From assembly GCF_003339775.1 (NCBI RefSeq), contig NZ_CP031088.1, forward strand, positions 1,302,001 to 1,366,000: a stretch of 64,000 bases of DNA, written 5' to 3'. This DNA comes from Spiroplasma phoeniceum P40 (lineage in GTDB: Bacteria; Bacillota_I; Bacilli_A; Mycoplasmatales; Mycoplasmataceae). Positions 46,981 to 56,175 of this stretch are shown here, piece by piece (position 1 is the first letter of the stretch; each line of letters opens with the position of its first letter). The notes under the pieces were generated by a model that saw only the letters and a list, made by a program, of their open reading frames with translations, was not told the origin of the DNA and did no database searches. The position numbers were made by a program, and so were the translations under genes.

Positions 46981-48549
46981 TTAATGATTCCACATTTCAT
47001 GATAATTCTTGTGAGTAATTCGTGGTAAAATCGTTTCTCTTCGACCAATAAAAAGATAATCAAAATAAAGAATTGCTTTCCAAAATATTGGCATAATAAT
47101 AACAAATCAAATAAGAGTAAAGACTGGGACTCAGAAGAAATTAGTTCCTTTGGCCACTGGAATAATTCCTCTGTAAATAAAATCAATTAAACCATTAACA
47201 AACGATACTCAAATGTGCACATCAAACATCGACATAAATAAACCATTAAGACCAGCAAGTGGCGTATAAACACAAAAATATAACATTGGTGAAACAAAGA
47301 AAGTAAATAAATTAATAATAACATTATTCCCTGTTAAAATGGTAACCACCACAATTGCTGTCATTAAAATTGCTGTTGGCATACGGTTTTCTTTTTTACT
47401 AGTTAAAATAATGGCCGTACTAATTGCTAACGAACCACCAAAAACAAACGCATAATTTGGTGGTAATTTTAGTTGTAATAAATGACCAAAATTACTAGAT
47501 AAAAACCAATTATAAGTTTGCGTAGAATAACCATTTGCTTGTGGTAACCGGTCAATTGGTAGTAAGTTAAGTCAATCTAAAATTGTTAAATGACGTTCTT
47601 CAAATGTTGGTTGGTTAATAAAATCCCACACTTTTTGAATTGTAGCATTATTCCAAGTATCATCAAAAATATTGTGTATTAAACCATAATGCACGGCAAT
47701 ATTTTTGAATAAATTTTCAAACTCTGTTTGACTTAATAATTCAACATTTGGGTTAATAAATAAATTAGTAACAAGATCTTTAAAACCAAATGGAATTAAT
47801 AATGTATTTAATAGTTCATAAACAAAAGCAGCTCCTAAAAAATGGTTTGCATTTTGTTGTCACATTCATTGATAAATATGGTTTAAAACAATTGCAATTA
47901 CAATTCATAGTAATAAGAAAAATAACGCTAAGAACATATTTGCTAAAACAACAAGTAAGGTAACAAATGAAAAACCATTTAATAAACCAAATGGTTTTGC
48001 CAAGCGTAAATCAATACACTTAATGTAAATGTATGATGAAATAATTCCTACTGTTATTCCCCCTAAAATTGACGTATTTAAAGTAACAAGGCCAAAACTT
48101 GAGCCTAAAAACATTGCTAAATTTTCACCTTGGTAAAAGAAGAGAATGCTTGTTACATAAATTTTTCCTTCTGGGGTTATTTTATATTGAATTAATGAAT
48201 ATTGCATCACAATGAAAAATAAAAAGCCAGTAACAGCAATTGCTACAGCTTTTACATTGTTGGTAATACTAATCACTGTTACTAAACAAAAGATAATTGA
48301 TAAATTGTTAAAGACTGCTTTTCCAATCTTAATACAAACATCACCAATCGTTAGGGCAACAAGATTACTAGTATATTCTTGTAAAATCATGCCAATTCCA
48401 TAAATTAAAACAATTAATAATAATGGAATAATTATTAAAGTAATAATTTTAATAAAATATTCATAAATATTTCTAATTTTAATTTTATTACTATTATTAC
48501 AATAGCCTTTTCCGTTTTTTCTAATTTGATACAACTTATCAATTTTCAA
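46981..48549 (-). CDS. PTS EIIC-type sugar permease without fused EIIB
   Basis: 522 residues with about ten membrane helices. The family landmarks are KPFGLLNGFSFVTLLV and LLNTLLIPFGFKDLVTNLF, equivalent to the G-F-F-x-G-R-F-V and L-L-I-P-x-G-x-H blocks of glucose-class EIIC. No EIIB cysteine domain follows; the end is GRRETILPRITHKNYHEMW. A longer frame in the last 200 bp in another phase is a shadow. Substrate unknown. It follows an exported-protein gene by 35 bp. Confidence 0.78.
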
Positions 48550-48584
48550 AATTATTGTCCTTTCTTTACAAACAAATTAATTTT

Positions 48585-49157
48585 TTATTCATGGTAAAAC
48601 TGGATTTTGCCAGTTTCTGAACTAAAAAATGGATAAGGCTTAATATATTGTTGTGAAATATTGATATTATATACAACACCAAAATTAATAATCTTCTTGT
48701 CTTCTTTTACTTGGCCAAGAACTGATAAACGAATAAAATCAGTAATATATTTTGATTCAATTGTCTTAATTATAAATTGACCATTTTGTTCTTGTAATTT
48801 AAAATCAGCAGTGTTAAAAGTATATTTTGACAAATCTTCTATTTTTTGGTCTCCTTTTAAATTAGTTTTCATACTTAATTTAGTAAATTTAAATTTTGGA
48901 TATTTTTGAACAAATTCTGCTCAAGTCTTAGCATAGTTTCCATATTCAAAAACTAAAGCTTTTTGTTTATTGACAAAACCAGAGGCAAGTTTTTGCGCAG
49001 GAAAAGTATCTGTTCCTGTCATACTTGCAATACTATATTCTACTGCCTCTTGTGCAAATTCATGCGTTTGAACTGTTGAAGTTCCTTTATTAATATTTGG
49101 CATGCCTGCAACTGAAGTCGTTGTCGCTGCAATCATTCCTAAAGTAAATCTTTTCAT
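48585..49157 (-). CDS. Exported protein of unknown function
   Basis: 190 residues with a signal-like N-terminus (MKRFTLGMIAATTTSVAGMP) but no lipobox Cys, so probably secreted or anchored by the uncleaved signal. The rest is hydrophilic with FGVVYNINISQQYIKPYPFF near the end. It is the upstream partner of the EIIC gene and shares its strand; a link to sugar capture is only suggested by position. GGAG lies 7 bp before the ATG. Confidence 0.7.
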
Positions 49158-49284
49158 ATTTAAAAACTCCTTTTTGTATATATATTAAATTGATATTGTT
49201 GATAATTGATACATGGTTGATATAAAAATAGGAAATCCTATGAGATAATGATACCACATTTTTTAAAAAATGCATTTTGTAATC

Positions 49285-49299
49285 GAAGTGCAACAAATC
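49285..49299 (+). repeat. 15-bp core GAAGTGCAACAAATC at the start of phage 1
   Basis: Identical to 41,988-42,002 including 14 bp upstream (TGCATTTTGTAATC), and at the same distance from the small ATT-start gene. Candidate phage boundary or attachment core. Confidence 0.65.
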
Positions 49300-49323
49300 A
49301 ACTTTGAAAGGAGTTGATTTTTT

Positions 49324-49437
49324 ATTGAAAAGAAACATTATTTTATTTTGCGGTCCCTAGTAACTAAATATGAAAAAGATATTGTTATTAATACTGTAAA
49401 TAAAATAGTAATTAATAATGTAAAAGAAAATGAATAA
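49324..49437 (+). CDS. Small plectrovirus protein, ATT start (phage 1)
   Basis: 37 codons: IEKKHYFILRSLVTKYEKDI, then VINTVNKIVINNVKENE. AAAGGAG precedes by 11 bp. Two further copies keep the same frame, one of them with ATG. Basic, soluble; function unknown. Confidence 0.55.
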   Translation: MEKKHYFILRSLVTKYEKDIVINTVNKIVINNVKENE

Positions 49438-49471
49438 ATTATCCGCGTAATTTATTAGCGGTAATTTATTC
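49432..49471 (+). repeat. Conserved phage hairpin
   Basis: AATAAATTATCCGC...GCGGTAATTTATT. The same stem follows the small gene at 42,136-42,174 and 43,845-43,884. It is followed by a GC-rich stretch GAGCGTAGCGAACACGCGAA. It could be an attenuator before the coat operon. Confidence 0.7.
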
Positions 49472-49543
49472 AATATAGTTTATTTTGAGCGTAGCGAACA
49501 CGCGAAGCGTGCCGCAATATTTTTAGAGAGGAGATGATGTAAT

Positions 49544-49684
49544 ATGCCAACTTGATTAACGAGAATATTTAGTGTTGTTATTATATTAGAGATTTTTGTT
49601 TGAATTGGTTTATCAATTTATCAAAAAATTAAACAAATTCGAGGAAAGAAAAAAGAAAAAAAAAATTGAAAGAAAGGAGAGTAA
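49544..49684 (+). CDS. Small phage membrane protein before coat (phage 1)
   Basis: 46 residues: MPTWLTRIFSVVIILEIFVW, a single membrane helix, then a basic Lys-rich tail. GAGGAG lies 11 bp upstream. Position directly before coat resembles small minor coat proteins of inoviruses, which is inference. Confidence 0.65.
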
Positions 49685-49690
49685 TAAATA

Positions 49691-49948
49691 ATGTTAGGTA
49701 TGTATTTAACAACAGCGGTTAATTTTTTAACAGCAACTACACCTACACCTAAAACTATGACTGAGTGTATGACTGGGATTTGAACTGGTTTATATAGTGC
49801 ATTATGAAAAGTTAAAGAAGGTATAACAAATATTTTACCTGAGATAATGGTTTTCTTAGGTGAAGCGTGAATTATATTAATTCCATTTGCTATATTTTGT
49901 ATTATTAAAATCTTAAACTTTTTCCGTGTCATGGTTAAAGGATTTTAA
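49691..49948 (+). CDS. Plectrovirus major coat protein (phage 1)
   Basis: 85 residues: MLGMYLTTAVNFLTATTPTP, amphipathic middle, a hydrophobic helix IILIPFAIFCIIKILNFF and a basic C-terminus RVMVKGF that would face the DNA. This is the small membrane-inserted coat architecture of inoviruses, and the gene resembles SpV1-type capsid genes. AAAGGAGAG precedes the ATG. Confidence 0.75.
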
Positions 49949-50030
49949 TATTTATTATAATCGATTATATATCTTAGCTAAGGCACACTAGTTTTTATAT
50001 GTGATTTGATTAAATAATTTTGTTGTTTAT

Positions 50031-50239
50031 TTTTGCACTATACACTGTCTACAAATTTATTTTTAAATAAATTTAATTATTTTGGTTATTTTTAGTAGGA
50101 TTTAATAGAAATAAGAATATTTCTATTAAAGGTAATAATAATAATAATAATAATAGTTTTGAACTAAAAATTTTTATAATATTTTTTATAAATATACCTA
50201 CTTTCTTTTAAAAACTTGTAGGCAGTATATAGTGTAAAA
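50031..50239. repeat. Large imperfect inverted repeat (phage 1 intergenic)
   Basis: The 24-base arms TTTTGCACTATACACTGTCT-ACAA and TTGTAGGCAGTATATAGTGT-AAAA pair at about 21 of 24 positions around a 161-base loop that includes an (AAT)n run at 50,133-50,157. No gene lies between. The remnant at 42,279 breaks exactly at the right arm. Confidence 0.7.
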
Positions 50240-50263
50240 ATATCAACTTAATTATATTTAAGG

Positions 50264-50515
50264 TATTATTATGGTTTTCTCTCTGTATAAAAATATTTAT
50301 AAATTTGTTAATTTATTAATAATTCAAATAATAAATTTAAAAGTTATTATTAAAATTATTATTAGTGAAATAATTGTTTTAATTGGTGATACCATTCATG
50401 ATAATCAAAAAATAGATGGTATCACATTTGTAAAAAATGAATTTATTATTTCTTCGATATTTTATTTCTTCTTTATATTTAAAATAATTTATACAGAGAT
50501 AAAACCATAATAATA
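50264..50515 (+). repeat. Inverted-repeat ORF cassette, copy 2
   Basis: Left arm TATTATTATGGTTTTCTCTC-TGTATAAA (50,264-50,291) and right arm (50,488-50,515) pair at 27 of 28 positions. The left arm contains the ORF start codon and the right arm its stop codon. Confidence 0.85.
50271..50510 (+). CDS. Hydrophobic small protein encoded inside an inverted repeat
   Basis: 79 codons: MVFSLYKNIYKFVNLLIIQI, then NLKVIIKIIISEIIVLIGDT, a charged middle (HDNQKIDGITFVKNEF), another hydrophobic part and EIKP at the end. AAGG lies 8 bp before the ATG. In mRNA the start would be paired with the region around the stop, giving self-sequestration. Conservation with 42,319-42,522 supports coding, but the inverted repeat alone could also keep the frame. 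Confidence 0.45.
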   Translation: MVFSLYKNIYKFVNLLIIQIINLKVIIKIIISEIIVLIGDTIHDNQKIDGITFVKNEFIISSIFYFFFIFKIIYTEIKP

Positions 50516-50682
50516 TCAACTTAATTATAAACTTATGATTTTATATTTTAATAACTATTGTTAAAAATTAAATAGTATTTTTCAGTGTGCCAATTTTTAT
50601 TATTTTTATATTTAACAATGTTTATTAACAGTGTTTATTAACATTGTTTATTAAACAAATATTTAGTTAGGAGATGATAAAA

Positions 50683-51123
50683 TTGAGTAATTTTGTTAAG
50701 AAAAATCAGAATGTAGAAAATTATTTTATTAGTAAGGGATTTATACCTTTTACAACAGATAAAGCAAGTTTTATTAATTTACCTAATCATAATCGTCATA
50801 TTGGTTTTTGATTGAATAATAAGTTTATTTATCCGAGTGAAAAACATTCGGAACAAGTAGCAATCGGTTTAATTTATGATAATTCTTATCCTATTGTAAA
50901 ATATGATGAAAATTTAAAGCGAAATATTTGAAAATATTTAACTGGAACAGAATTAATCAATTTATATAATCAATATAAACAAAATTACTTTACTAAAATG
51001 AAAGAAGCGTTATTTTCAAGTGAACCTAAAAAAGTAAAAGCAAATAATAACAATAATAATTTAACAAATTGAAGTGTTGAAAAAGTAAAACAATTAATTA
51101 ATGACTTAGAAAGTTTAAATTAA
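50683..51123 (+). CDS. Phage 1 146-residue protein, TTG start
   Basis: Soluble, basic: [20 protein letters not shown], then [17 protein letters not shown], with a Lys/Asn-rich tail. The homologue at 42,989 has no ATG where this copy has one (50,674), but both share TTG AGT after an identical spacer and an AGGAG, so TTG is the likely start. Size and place upstream of the Zot-type gene suggest a DNA-binding or replication accessory protein; not recognised. Confidence 0.65.
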
Positions 51124-51273
51124 ATGAGTTTATATGATTATTGAGTTCAATTTGTTAGTTATATTATTGGTGCAAATGCCCCTGAGTTTTTATATGTTAT
51201 ATCGTTTGTGTTATTTATTGTTTTGTTTTTTGGAATGTTTTTTAAACTTATTCAAAAAATGTGGAGTTTTTAA
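51124..51273 (+). CDS. Small phage membrane protein
   Basis: 49 residues: MSLYDYWVQFVSYIIGANAP, then a single hydrophobic helix (FLYVISFVLFIVLFFGMFF). It starts directly after the preceding stop. Compare the 52-residue gene at 59,616 in phage 2 (YEFMTIIFGVNHP then helix), which holds the same slot. Confidence 0.65.
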
Positions 51274-51275
51274 AT

Positions 51276-51480
51276 ATGCAAAATGATTGAATTAAATTAA
51301 AAGAGTTTTTTATTCATATATTTTTGTTTATAGATAAAACGAATGTTGAAAGTATTACAATGTGGAATTTAACGCAAAAATGAATATTTAACTTTGATGG
51401 TTGGTATTTGAATTGTTATTTTGTTTTTAACTTGGTTTTTCTTGTGAATGGTTTTTAAAATAGTTAGTTATTTTAAATAA
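51276..51480 (+). pseudogene. Small phage membrane protein, frameshifted in phage 1
   Basis: MQNDWIKLKEFFIHIFLFID begins the same slot as the intact 69-residue gene at 59,458 of phage 2. Near 51,374, in an A5 run, the match moves to another frame with VGIWIVILFLTWFFLWMVF, clearly the equivalent of IGIWLVVFFLIWLSIFIL. Unless a ribosomal shift occurs, the product lacks its membrane helix. Confidence 0.65.
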
Positions 51481-51490
51481 TTAAATTTTG

Positions 51491-51640
51491 TTATTATTAT
51501 GGTTTTCTATCCCCACAAAATTTTAAAATTTTTTTTGAATATAATATATATTTTCATTACGAATGCAGTAATTATTAATATAAATAATGTTGTAAAAAAA
51601 TATTTCTTTTTGATTTGTGTGGAGAGAAAACCATAATAAT
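51491..51640 (+). repeat. Inverted-repeat ORF cassette, copy 3
   Basis: Left arm TTATTATTATGGTTTTCTAT (51,491-51,510, extending to about 51,519) pairs with 51,613-51,640. The enclosed 45-codon ORF (51,499-51,636: MVFYPHKILKFFLNIIYIFI... ending ICVERKP) differs entirely from copies 1 and 2, yet its ATG and TAA fall in the arms at the same places. It separates the small membrane gene from the Zot-type gene. Confidence 0.8.
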
Positions 51641-51674
51641 ACTAGTTTAATTATAAATAACTATTGGAGGTAAA

Positions 51675-52688
51675 ATGAAAAAATTTATATTTTTCTTTAA
51701 AAACTATTGTTATATTAGTGGTTCAATGCTTTTGTTTAGTTTAATTGATTTATTACTTTGGATAATTTCTTTGTATTGTGTTGGTTTAGTATTTTGAATA
51801 TTATTTGCTTTGCAGTGTGTTTATTTTGTGTGATGATTGTGAAAAAATATTTTTTATCAGTTAAATGCTTTTCGGTTAGTGAATTTTGTTTGAGATAATC
51901 CGTTATCGGTAATTATTGGTAAGTTAGGAACTGGTAAAACATTACTTTTAACTTATTTATCGCAAACTATGAAATTATTGACAGATGAAATTTATAGTAA
52001 TTATCCGTTAGAAGGTGATAAAGTTAAAGTTTTAACATTTAAAAATTTAGATTTTACCGATCAAACAAAACCAGCCCCACCCGATGATAGTGTTATTTTA
52101 TTTGATGAAAGTTATTTGTATATTGATGGAACTAGTCCACATGATGAGAAAAAAGTTCATAGTGATAAAATACCGTGAATTGTTTTAGCGAGACATTTTG
52201 GTAATCGTGCGTTGTTTACTGCTCAGCGTGAAGGTATGATTTGAAACAATATTCGCCAGTTAGCAAGTGGGATTATTATTCCAATTTCATTGAAAAAACC
52301 CATTGCTAAAAAAGGATTTAATTTTTTTAATCGTTTCTTTATTATGCGAATTGGGATTTTCCAAAATATAACGGATTATGAAATTTGAAAAACAAAATCA
52401 GTAGAACGAACAGCAGAAGGTAAAAGAGCAAAACATAAGTCAGATGTTGGGTTAGGAATTCGGTTTTTTAAAATAATTATTCCCCTTGAATTCGCTAATA
52501 AGTATGATAGTCAATGGTTAAAGTTTGTGCGTGATTTAAAAAATGATGAAATTGTTGATAAAAAATTTTATTATTGGTCGGAAATTACAAAATTAAGTGT
52601 TAAAGAACGATTAGAATTGTTTGATATTGATATTTTGAAAAAGAATTTAAAACCTAAAAAAGAGAAAGGAAATGGTAAAGATAATTAA
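51675..52688 (+). CDS. Zot/pI-type assembly ATPase (phage 1)
   Basis: 337 residues. Two hydrophobic segments at the N-terminus, Walker A GKLGTGKTLLLTYL at about 79-92 and Walker B SVILFDESYLYIDG at about 150. These match inovirus gene I/Zot proteins that drive virion assembly and extrusion at the membrane. GGAGG stands 5 bp before the ATG. Six TGA Trp codons. Phage 2 has the diverged equivalent (59,244). Confidence 0.88.
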
Positions 52689-53076
52689 TTTATTAGTTGA
52701 AAATAATAATAGTAATTGAGACAAGATTTTTAGTTTTGTTTTTGATATATTTTTGTTTATTTTTGATGTAATTTGAAATACAAAATTACCGATGACAAAT
52801 ACATCGATTGCTTATTTTTTAGTCTTTTTTATGGTTATTAAGTTATCTATTTATGCAATTTATGGCACATCAACACAATATAATAATTTAGGTTCAACAG
52901 TTAATAATGGTGTTTCGCAAGTATATTCGTCAACTGTACGAAAAGGTATTAATGTTGGTAAAAATGTTTATCAGAATAGTAATAAGCAACAAGTTAAAAA
53001 AGAACTTAAACGACAAAGTATTAGATATCAAGCAAAAAATATTAGAAGTACTAAATTTAAAGGAGATAAAAAGTAA
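52672..53076 (+). CDS. Phage 1 membrane protein after Zot
   Basis: 134 residues: N-terminal amphipathic part, a hydrophobic helix ([20 protein letters not shown]), then a basic Asn/Gln/Lys-rich tail ([20 protein letters not shown]). It overlaps the ATPase gene by 17 bp and its stop overlaps the next start (TAATG). The 97-residue gene at 58,241 holds this slot in phage 2. Confidence 0.7.
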
Positions 53077-53312
53077 TGATTAAATTAGTTTTATTGGTGG
53101 CGGCGATTGCGATATTTGGAACTGGTTTTATTACTGTTATTATTAATCAATTTACATCGGCAAAAAATATTATTATGGATTTATATAATTCTGATACTTG
53201 GTTGATTTGATTATTTGGTAGAATGGCAATTTTATTTAGTCATACGTTAATGTTAACAATATCAAGTTTATATATTATTGGGTTTATTGTTTCAAAAACA
53301 TTGTATAGTTAG
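53076..53312 (+). CDS. Small two-helix phage membrane protein
   Basis: 78 residues: [20 protein letters not shown], then a loop with NSDTWLIWLFGR, and a second helix ([18 protein letters not shown]). Same length and order as the 78-residue gene at 57,948-57,712 in phage 2 (IFFFVIGLTVGFGFIANIVV). Confidence 0.7.
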
Positions 53313-53323
53313 GAGTTGAGTTT

Positions 53324-53533
53324 ATGAAAATTAAAATTTTAAAGTTTTTAAAAGAAAAATGATGAGAAATATTAGTATATATTTTAGTTGTTGGTTTTGG
53401 TTTTTCTTTATTTATTGGATCAATTTACGATAAATGAGATAGATTAATTAATGAGTTTGGTATTTTATTCTGATATATGTTAGTTGCAAATTTTATAATT
53501 AATTTTAAAAAGAAGAAAGGTGTTAAAGAATAA
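53324..53533 (+). CDS. Small phage membrane protein before the attachment gene
   Basis: 69 residues with two hydrophobic helices (ILVYILVVGFGFSLFIGSIY; FGILFWYMLVANFIINF) and basic ends. GGAG lies 8 bp upstream; the stop overlaps the next ATG. No counterpart in phage 2, where the attachment gene follows directly. Confidence 0.65.
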
Positions 53534-55688
53534 TGCGTAAGTCATTATCTTTATTTGTAATATTTATTTTAACTTTTTTGGGTTTGGTTATTCCATTTAT
53601 TACTTTAACGGCGTTTAGACCCTTAAATGAGGAGCATTATACGCTTAAACAAGAGAGAATAGTACTGATAAAGGTATTAATGAAACTGATTTTATTAATA
53701 CAATTTTTTTACGTAGCAGTTTTTTTGAAAATTGGTCGGAAACAAATTACTTTATTAATCCAACTTTAAAAACATCAAAAAAATTATCGTTTAATGATAA
53801 ATGGTATTTGGATTTTTTACAAGATAGTTATTCTACGGGAGTTGTTTATGATAAACCTTGTGAAACATTTTTAAATTATTATCAACAATGACATAGTTTA
53901 AAAAAACAGTATATGGTTGATAAATTTTATGATGTTAAAAAGGAGAATTTTTTGGATGATTTAACTGATTTTATTTATGCTTTTGCCGTTAAATATAAGT
54001 TGTTTGATGTATCGAAAAAAATGTGGAGAATGTTGACCGTTATAAAGAAAATCGTTATCCAAGAGTTAAGTTGAAACAAGATAATTGAAAATTAAATACT
54101 AGTTCTACTTTGCAAGATAATAAATGATATATTGCAATTGTTAATGAGTTAGAATTTGATGATTTTTCTATTATAAAATTTAATTTTAAAGATAAATTAG
54201 TTTGAAGTGTTGGAGTACCTTATCATATAATTAATGGAGTATGATATATTGTTAATTCATATTATCGTTGAGATGGAGTTGGTGAACCACAAATACCAAC
54301 TATTGACAAAAATAGTTGTGAAATAAATTACTGATTGAAATAGTTATCAACAAAATCGTGTAAAAAAAATTTATTAGTTTATCTTTATATTCTTTTTTGC
54401 GGGAAAATATTAGAGTTCAACAAGGTGGTAGTGCGGATTATGAAAATCCGAATAAGGTTGGTACAAAGCGGATAATTTTTGATTTTGAGACGGTTGACGA
54501 GTTGGGTGTTAAAAATATTAAAAAATCAATTTATCGGATGATTTTGACTGTTGATGAGGTAAATTTAATTATTTCTGGTAGTCTGGAATTAAATAATATT
54601 AATAATGACGATTTAAGTTTTAATTTTAGTTTTATGCGAACGGGAACGGGTGAAGTTTTTAATTTTAATGGTTCAATTTATTCATCATTAAATAGTAAAG
54701 ATTTAAAGTATTATCAACAGTTTAGCGGTCAGTTTGATTTATCTAAGTTTTTACAGTTGTTTTTTGCAAGTGATTTGGTGCCAGTGTTTCAAAATCGTAG
54801 TTCGTTTATTGAAAATGGATATATTGATAATTTACAATATGATACTGTTTTAGTTAACTTTTTTGCGTTGAAATTACAAAATTTTAATAATATTTTGTTG
54901 AGTGAGAATATTAACGATAAATTACAATTTGATAAATTATTAAGTAGTATGTTTAAAATTTCGCAGAAATTTTATACTAATTATTTACGCACGATTTTTG
55001 ATTTAGAAAATAATACTTATGTTCAAGGTTATAATAAAAAATATGGTTTGTTAGTAAATAATGGTTTTAAAATTTATCCACGATATTTTTATTTTTCGGA
55101 TAAATATAAGCAATTAGATATTAAATTATATTCAGCATTTAAAAATCGGTTTTATACGATTAATAATTATGGTAGTGTTTTTAATTATGATTTTTCGGTT
55201 GCTAATAATTATGATATTAAGTTAAATTCGGGTTATGTTTTTGGCGGTAATTTACAAAATAAATATGGTTTGCAATATAAAAAAATGAAGAACAAAAAAT
55301 CGGTTATAATGTTTTTGAATTGCAATCACAAAAAGAGAATGATATGTACCGATATTATGATTTTAATTTTGGGATTTATAATTGACAAGAAATTAATAAT
55401 GGTGGGTTGTTCCCCGATAAACAATGATGACAAGTGCAATATGTAACGCCAGAGGGTTGATGAGATTTTGGTGCTCATATTAAAAATGCGGTGATTTGAA
55501 TTGTTAATACTATTCCGGGAGTTAAACAAGTTAATGAATTAGCGAGTGGTGTTGGAAAGGTTTTTGAAACAGTATATGGTTTTTTTATTCAAATATTTGA
55601 GGTATGAAAATTTAATCCAGCATTGTATAATACAATAACAAATATCTTTTTATTAATTATTTTTATGAAATTTGTGCGATTAATATAA
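53533..55688 (+). pseudogene. Attachment (pIII-like) protein of phage 1, shattered, with lipoprotein insert
   Basis: Signal-like N-terminus MRKSLSLFVIFILTFLGLVI, then frameshifts near 53,655 and 54,015. From about 54,080 to 54,345 the reading switches to the lipoprotein C-domain (ELEFDDFSIIKFNFKDKL, YRWDGVGEPQIPTIDKN), ending in TAG at 54,343. The attachment sequence resumes at about 54,397 (RENIRVQQGGSADYENPNKV), shifts again near 55,285 in an A7 run, and ends with the membrane anchor ALYNTITNIFLLIIFMKF. The intact equivalent is the gene at 57,699. Confidence 0.8.
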
Positions 55689-55716
55689 AAAAGGAACTGT
55701 TATTTAGTTCCTTTTT
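55687..55716. terminator. Bidirectional terminator, second copy
   Basis: AAAAAAGGAACTgttatttAGTTCCTTTTT, the equivalent of 44,126-44,158. Beyond it the minus strand carries the C-terminal codons of the broken lipoprotein. Confidence 0.85.
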
Positions 55717-56147
55717 ATTCTTTTCAGTCAGTAATTTCACCACTATTTTTGTCAATAGTTGGTATTTGTGGTTCACCATTACCATCTCAACGATAATATG
55801 AATTAACAATATATCATAATAGGGGCAATTGGATTAACAGCAACAAGTACAACAATACTAATCAGTTTTTAAAAAACCAAATAATAGTGAAAACGGGAAA
55901 GGTAATAAACCCGAACATACACCAAAAACACAAGAAATAAAACAAGAACAACAACCACCAGAAAATAGTAATTGAAAATTAAATACTCGTTATACTTTGC
56001 CAGATAATAAATGATATATTGCAATTGTTAATGAGTTAGAATTTGATGATTTTTCTATTATAAAATTTAATTTTAAAGATAAATTAGTTTGAAGTGTTGG
56101 AGTACCTTATCATATAATTAATGGAGTATGCTAAGTCATTTTTTCAT
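55715..56147 (-). pseudogene. Phage-associated lipoprotein with its middle inverted
   Basis: The minus strand starts MKKWLS at 56,147, the exact start of the intact gene at 44,609, then breaks. The C-terminus SYYRWDGNGEPQIPTIDKNS to WKE is at 55,815-55,715, also minus. Between them 55,815-56,130 carries the missing middle on the plus strand (IIGAIGLTATSTTILIS, later NKWYIAIVNELEFDDFSIIK). The Cys codon region also has a one-base insertion (AGTTTTTAAAA), so restoring the inversion alone would not repair it. Confidence 0.85.
55815..56130 (+). other. Inverted 316-bp segment inside the lipoprotein gene
   Basis: Bounded by CATA at 55,815-55,818 and TATG at 56,127-56,130, the only inverted match at the break points. 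Reinverting it joins CTTAG to CATAATAGG and GGAGTATG to ATATATTG, as in the uninterrupted sequences at 44,590 and 54,240. Confidence 0.8.
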
Positions 56148-56175
56148 ATATATTGCTCCTTTTTATTGTTTTATC

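Larger units (their letters stand above)
50241..50529 (+). repeat. 16-bp direct repeats around IR-ORF cassette 2
   Basis: TATCAACTTAATTATA stands at 50,241-50,256 and again at 50,514-50,529, outside the inverted arms. Such direct repeats could be a target-site duplication or a product of replication slippage. Confidence 0.7.

Noticed and set aside
46974-47186. A 70-codon minus-strand ORF at the end of the EIIC gene
   Set aside because: It is out of phase with EIIC; the correct frame continues to a TAA at 46,981 with TGA as Trp.
50133-50157. Short tandem AAT repeat as a possible CRISPR or phase-variable tract
   Set aside because: Trinucleotide microsatellite of about eight units with no spacers and not within a gene.
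50674-50676. ATG at 50,674 as start of the 146-residue phage protein
   Set aside because: It touches the Shine-Dalgarno (GGAG directly before it) and is absent in the homologue at 42,989; the shared TTG is better supported.
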